The notes under the pieces were generated by a model that was not told the DNA's origin, ran no database searches, and saw only the letters and a list, made by a program, of their open reading frames with translations. A stretch of DNA of 8,937 nt from Bacillota bacterium (GTDB lineage Bacteria; Bacillota_I; Bacilli_A; Erysipelotrichales; Erysipelotrichaceae). Of the stretch, positions 6,503 to 8,937 are shown in pieces; position 1 is the first letter of the stretch, and each line of letters opens with the position of its first letter. The stretch covers positions 1 through 8,937 of the forward strand of contig JAEWIH010000062.1 of NCBI GenBank assembly GCA_023387245.1, written 5' to 3'. The translations under genes were made by a program, and so were the position numbers.

Positions 6503-8894
6503 CATTAGCCTCCTTCACCAAATCAGCCAACACTCCCAAAGCCGATAATGGAGTTATTTGATTAACATCTAGTCTTTTTAATAAATTAATAATGTTAGTA
6601 TAATCTTTTTCTAATGTTTTTTCTTCATATAAAACTATCGACTCTAGCGGATGTTTTAGTAAATATTGAGCCCGTTGTATAATACTTTTATCTAAATTCG
6701 CTAATTGTGCCACATGTATACCATAAGACTGCTTAGCTGCACCAATAGCAACTTTATATAAAAATGTAATTTCTGGTGTACTATCATCAACTAATACTTG
6801 AATATTATGAATATTTTCTAATTGCGTTAATTGATGATAATGGGTAGAAAAAATAGTTAAACATTTAATATTATAATAAATATGTTCAATAATTGCTTGT
6901 GCCAAAGCAACTCCATCCTCACTCGAAGTACCACGCCCAATTTCATCAAATAAAAGCAACGAATCATTAGTAGCATTGACTAATGCATTATTAGTCTCCA
7001 ACATTTCAACCATAAAAGTCGATTGGTTGCTCATAATATCATCACCAGCACCCATTCTCGTAAAAATTTTATCAATAATTTTAATATCCCCAAATTCACA
7101 CGGAACATAACAACCAATTTGAGCCATAATTATAATTAATGCCAACTGACGCATATAAGTCGACTTGCCACCCATATTGGGGCCTGTTAATAATGATAAT
7201 GGTTTATCTTGATCTAAATAATAATCATTATAAATTAATTGATGACTAACTAAACTTTGTTTTAAAACTGGATGAAAGGATTGTTTAATTTCAATCTTGT
7301 TACTATTAAACATCGGTCTAGAATAGCCTGACTGTGATGAAATTTGGCTAAAACAAACAATCACATCCATATATCCAATAATATTAGCTGTTTTATATAA
7401 TATTTCTATATGTTCTTTTAAAATTTGTAACAATTGATTAAAACATTGATATTCAATTTTATTTAAATCGCTATTAGCTTTTTCAACTTGTAAATCGTGT
7501 TCTAATAATTTGGTAGTAGAATATCTTTGCGCATTAGCTAACAATTGTTTTTTTTGCCACAACAAATCGTCCCTAACTAAAGCAACTTGCCCTTTACTAA
7601 CCTCAATATAATGGCCAAAAGTTCGTGAATAACCGATTTTTAAATTTTTAATACCAGACTCTTCTTTCAATGACTGCTCATAACCTAATAACCATTGATG
7701 ACTATTATTTAATAACAATCGACACTCATCTAACTCTTGACTAATACCATCTTTAATATAACCACCCTCTTTAAAACCCAAACCAATTTCATCATTTAAA
7801 TACCGTTCTAAAATATTGATAACGGTATTTAAAGAAGGTAATTGACTTAAATCAAAAACTCGACACCAAGTTTTTAAATCTTCTATTAATAATAATGTAT
7901 TTTTTAATTGTAATAATTCATTTGGTAAAACTTTATTTAAAGATATTTTGGTAGTTATTTTTTCAATATCACATATTTGTTTTAAAACATTAACAATTTT
8001 AGAACATAAATTATAATCATCAATTAATTTAGTAACTAAATCCAAACGACAATTGATTTCATCAATATTTAATAACGGTTTCGCAATAATTTCTTTTAAT
8101 AATCTAGAACCAATTTTAGTTTGCGTTTTATCTAAATAATCATATAATGTATTTTTTTTAGTATCCAATCTCTGATTTTTAAATAATTCCAATTGAGCCA
8201 TCGTCAAATAATCCATTTTTAAAAATGCTTCTTGTTGTTGTTGCTTTCTAATACCAACATTCATTTTTAAATTAAAGCTCAAATATTCATTCAAAATAAT
8301 TAATGGATCAGTATGATTTTTTTGGCATTCACTAACACATAAACCATCTATTTTAGCCAATTGTTTAATTAACAATTCATCATTTGTTACTACTTCAGCA
8401 ACATTATGCTCAACAATTAACCCATATAAATTTTGGAACTCTTTATCATGACTAAAATTTCGATAAGCATTATTGACAATATCATAAATAACCCCATAAT
8501 AACTAAATAAATCGCTAACTACTACCAATAACTTAGCAGCTTGTTCGCCATTAGATAATAAATTTGTTCCCGGACTAACAATATTAACAATATTTCGCTC
8601 AACTAATCCCTTTTCAACTATTTCCCCCTGTTCGGCAATCGCTACTTTATAGCCCTTATCAACCAATCTTTGAATATAATTTTGACTAGCATGATGCGGT
8701 ACACCACACATTGGTGCTTTTTGATTATTGCCTGCTGCTTTAAAAGTTAAAACTAATTCTAATTCTGAAGCCACTAATTTAGCATCTTCAAAAAAACATT
8801 CATAAAAATCGCCTAAACGAAATAATAAAATGGCATCCTGCACTTGTTGCTTTAATTTAAAATATTGTTGTAACATTGGCGATAAGTTTTCCAT
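6495..8894 (-). CDS. mutS: DNA mismatch recognition ATPase MutS
   Basis: MutS binds mismatches as a dimer and recruits MutL. Numbering from the ATG at 8894 (799 residues): RLGDFYECFFEDA (26-38) with the mismatch-wedging F-Y-E (30-32), APMCGVPHHA (60-69) and IVSPGT (105-110) define the N-terminal domain. The lever/clamp region includes a conserved KIGYSRTFGHYIEVSKGQV (419-437). The ATPase has Walker A GPNMGGKST (571-579), GAGDDIMSNQSTFMVEM (615-631), Walker B LLLFDEIGRGTS (646-657), STHYHQL (683-689) and QSYGIHVAQLA (722-732). The C-terminal tail is short, ending in the usual TPLSALGVLADL helix, and has no visible QLSFF-type clamp-binding motif before it. An in-frame TTG at 8900 touches the ribosome binding site directly, so the ATG is the true start. 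It is the first gene of the four-gene operon. Confidence 0.97.
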   Translation of the reverse strand: MENLSPMLQQYFKLKQQVQDAILLFRLGDFYECFFEDAKLVASELELVLTFKAAGNNQKAPMCGVPHHASQNYIQRLVDKGYKVAIAEQGEIVEKGLVERNIVNIVSPGTNLLSNGEQAAKLLVVVSDLFSYYGVIYDIVNNAYRNFSHDKEFQNLYGLIVEHNVAEVVTNDELLIKQLAKIDGLCVSECQKNHTDPLIILNEYLSFNLKMNVGIRKQQQQEAFLKMDYLTMAQLELFKNQRLDTKKNTLYDYLDKTQTKIGSRLLKEIIAKPLLNIDEINCRLDLVTKLIDDYNLCSKIVNVLKQICDIEKITTKISLNKVLPNELLQLKNTLLLIEDLKTWCRVFDLSQLPSLNTVINILERYLNDEIGLGFKEGGYIKDGISQELDECRLLLNNSHQWLLGYEQSLKEESGIKNLKIGYSRTFGHYIEVSKGQVALVRDDLLWQKKQLLANAQRYSTTKLLEHDLQVEKANSDLNKIEYQCFNQLLQILKEHIEILYKTANIIGYMDVIVCFSQISSQSGYSRPMFNSNKIEIKQSFHPVLKQSLVSHQLIYNDYYLDQDKPLSLLTGPNMGGKSTYMRQLALIIIMAQIGCYVPCEFGDIKIIDKIFTRMGAGDDIMSNQSTFMVEMLETNNALVNATNDSLLLFDEIGRGTSSEDGVALAQAIIEHIYYNIKCLTIFSTHYHQLTQLENIHNIQVLVDDSTPEITFLYKVAIGAAKQSYGIHVAQLANLDKSIIQRAQYLLKHPLESIVLYEEKTLEKDYTNIINLLKRLDVNQITPLSALGVLADLVKEANDE
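6509..6516 (-). promoter_or_regulatory. Ribosome binding site of mutL, inside mutS
   Basis: GAAGGAGG on the minus strand lies within the last codons of mutS. Three bases separate it from the ATG at 6505 and six from the ATG at 6502. The normal spacing range favours the second ATG. The position inside mutS means that mutL initiation depends on, or is helped by, ribosomes ending mutS. Confidence 0.8.
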
Positions 8895-8900
8895 AAACAA

Positions 8901-8905
8901 CCTCC
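8901..8905 (-). promoter_or_regulatory. Ribosome binding site of mutS
   Basis: GGAGG on the minus strand lies six bases upstream of the ATG at 8894. It directly abuts the alternative TTG at 8900, which would leave no spacer. This settles the mutS start as the ATG. Confidence 0.85.
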
Positions 8906-8914
8906 GGTGGAATT

Positions 8915-8923
8915 ATTATAGCA
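8915..8923 (-). promoter_or_regulatory. Extended -10 promoter element of the mutS operon
   Basis: On the minus strand TGC-TATAAT is a consensus -10 with the extended TGN. The expected start point near base 8908 gives a leader of about 14 bases containing only the ribosome binding site. The -35 element would lie just beyond the right edge and cannot be seen. Confidence 0.75.
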
Positions 8924-8937
8924 TTTTTATGCTATAA
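8916..8937. repeat. Perfect inverted repeat over the mutS -10 region
   Basis: The nine bases TTATAGCAT (8916-8924) are the exact reverse complement of ATGCTATAA (8929-8937), with four T between them. The left arm contains most of the mutS -10. The right arm contains TGCTATAA on the plus strand, which would be a mirror-image extended -10 pointing out of the window if the next base is T. It may be an operator, a pair of divergent promoters, or a hairpin at the end of an upstream gene. Confidence 0.7.

Noticed and set aside
8895..8900. TTG start for mutS two codons upstream of the ATG
   Set aside because: The TTG abuts GGAGG with no spacer, while the ATG at 8894 has ideal six-base spacing and matches the usual MutS N-terminus.
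1..8937. CRISPR arrays, tRNA or rRNA genes, insertion sequences, riboswitches
   Set aside because: No regularly spaced repeats, cloverleaf, transposase or long structured leader was seen; nearly all of the window is coding, and the gaps are 66 bases or shorter apart from the right edge.

Overview
The window is strongly AT-rich and reads as a chromosomal segment of a low-GC Gram-positive bacterium (Bacillota; Erysipelotrichia- or other Mollicutes-related Bacilli would fit). TGA is used as a stop (ABC ATPase, mutL) and Trp is encoded by TGG, so this is the standard bacterial code and not the Mycoplasma code. The plus strand is G-poor along the whole window whichever strand is coding, so the minus strand is probably the leading strand.

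From the right end, a minus-strand cluster begins at a promoter on the window edge: mutS, mutL, miaA, tcdA. All three junctions overlap (11 or 8, 4 and 16 bases), so this is one translationally coupled operon. MutS and MutL form the mismatch repair pair, and MutL carries the endonuclease motif of methyl-independent repair. MiaA and TcdA both modify adenosine 37 next to the tRNA anticodon. The operon ends at an intrinsic terminator embedded in the tcdA stop region. Next, also on the minus strand, comes a two-gene ABC exporter of the NatA/NatB (YhaQ/YhaP) type: ATPase, then ABC-2 permease, sharing a 4-base overlap.

A near-perfect bidirectional terminator separates the permease from the only plus-strand gene, at the left. 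That gene encodes an orphan protein with an N-terminal ATP-cone followed by what looks like a collapsed remnant of class III ribonucleotide reductase (NrdD). It has no cysteine and no glycyl-radical domain, so it cannot be a working reductase. Divergent from it, and cut by the left edge, are the first 23 codons of a small XRE-type DNA-binding regulator.

The mutS-mutL-miaA-tcdA operon and the exporter are conventional. The unusual part is the divergent XRE / ATP-cone unit, which could be a nucleotide-sensing regulatory pair. That reading is inference.
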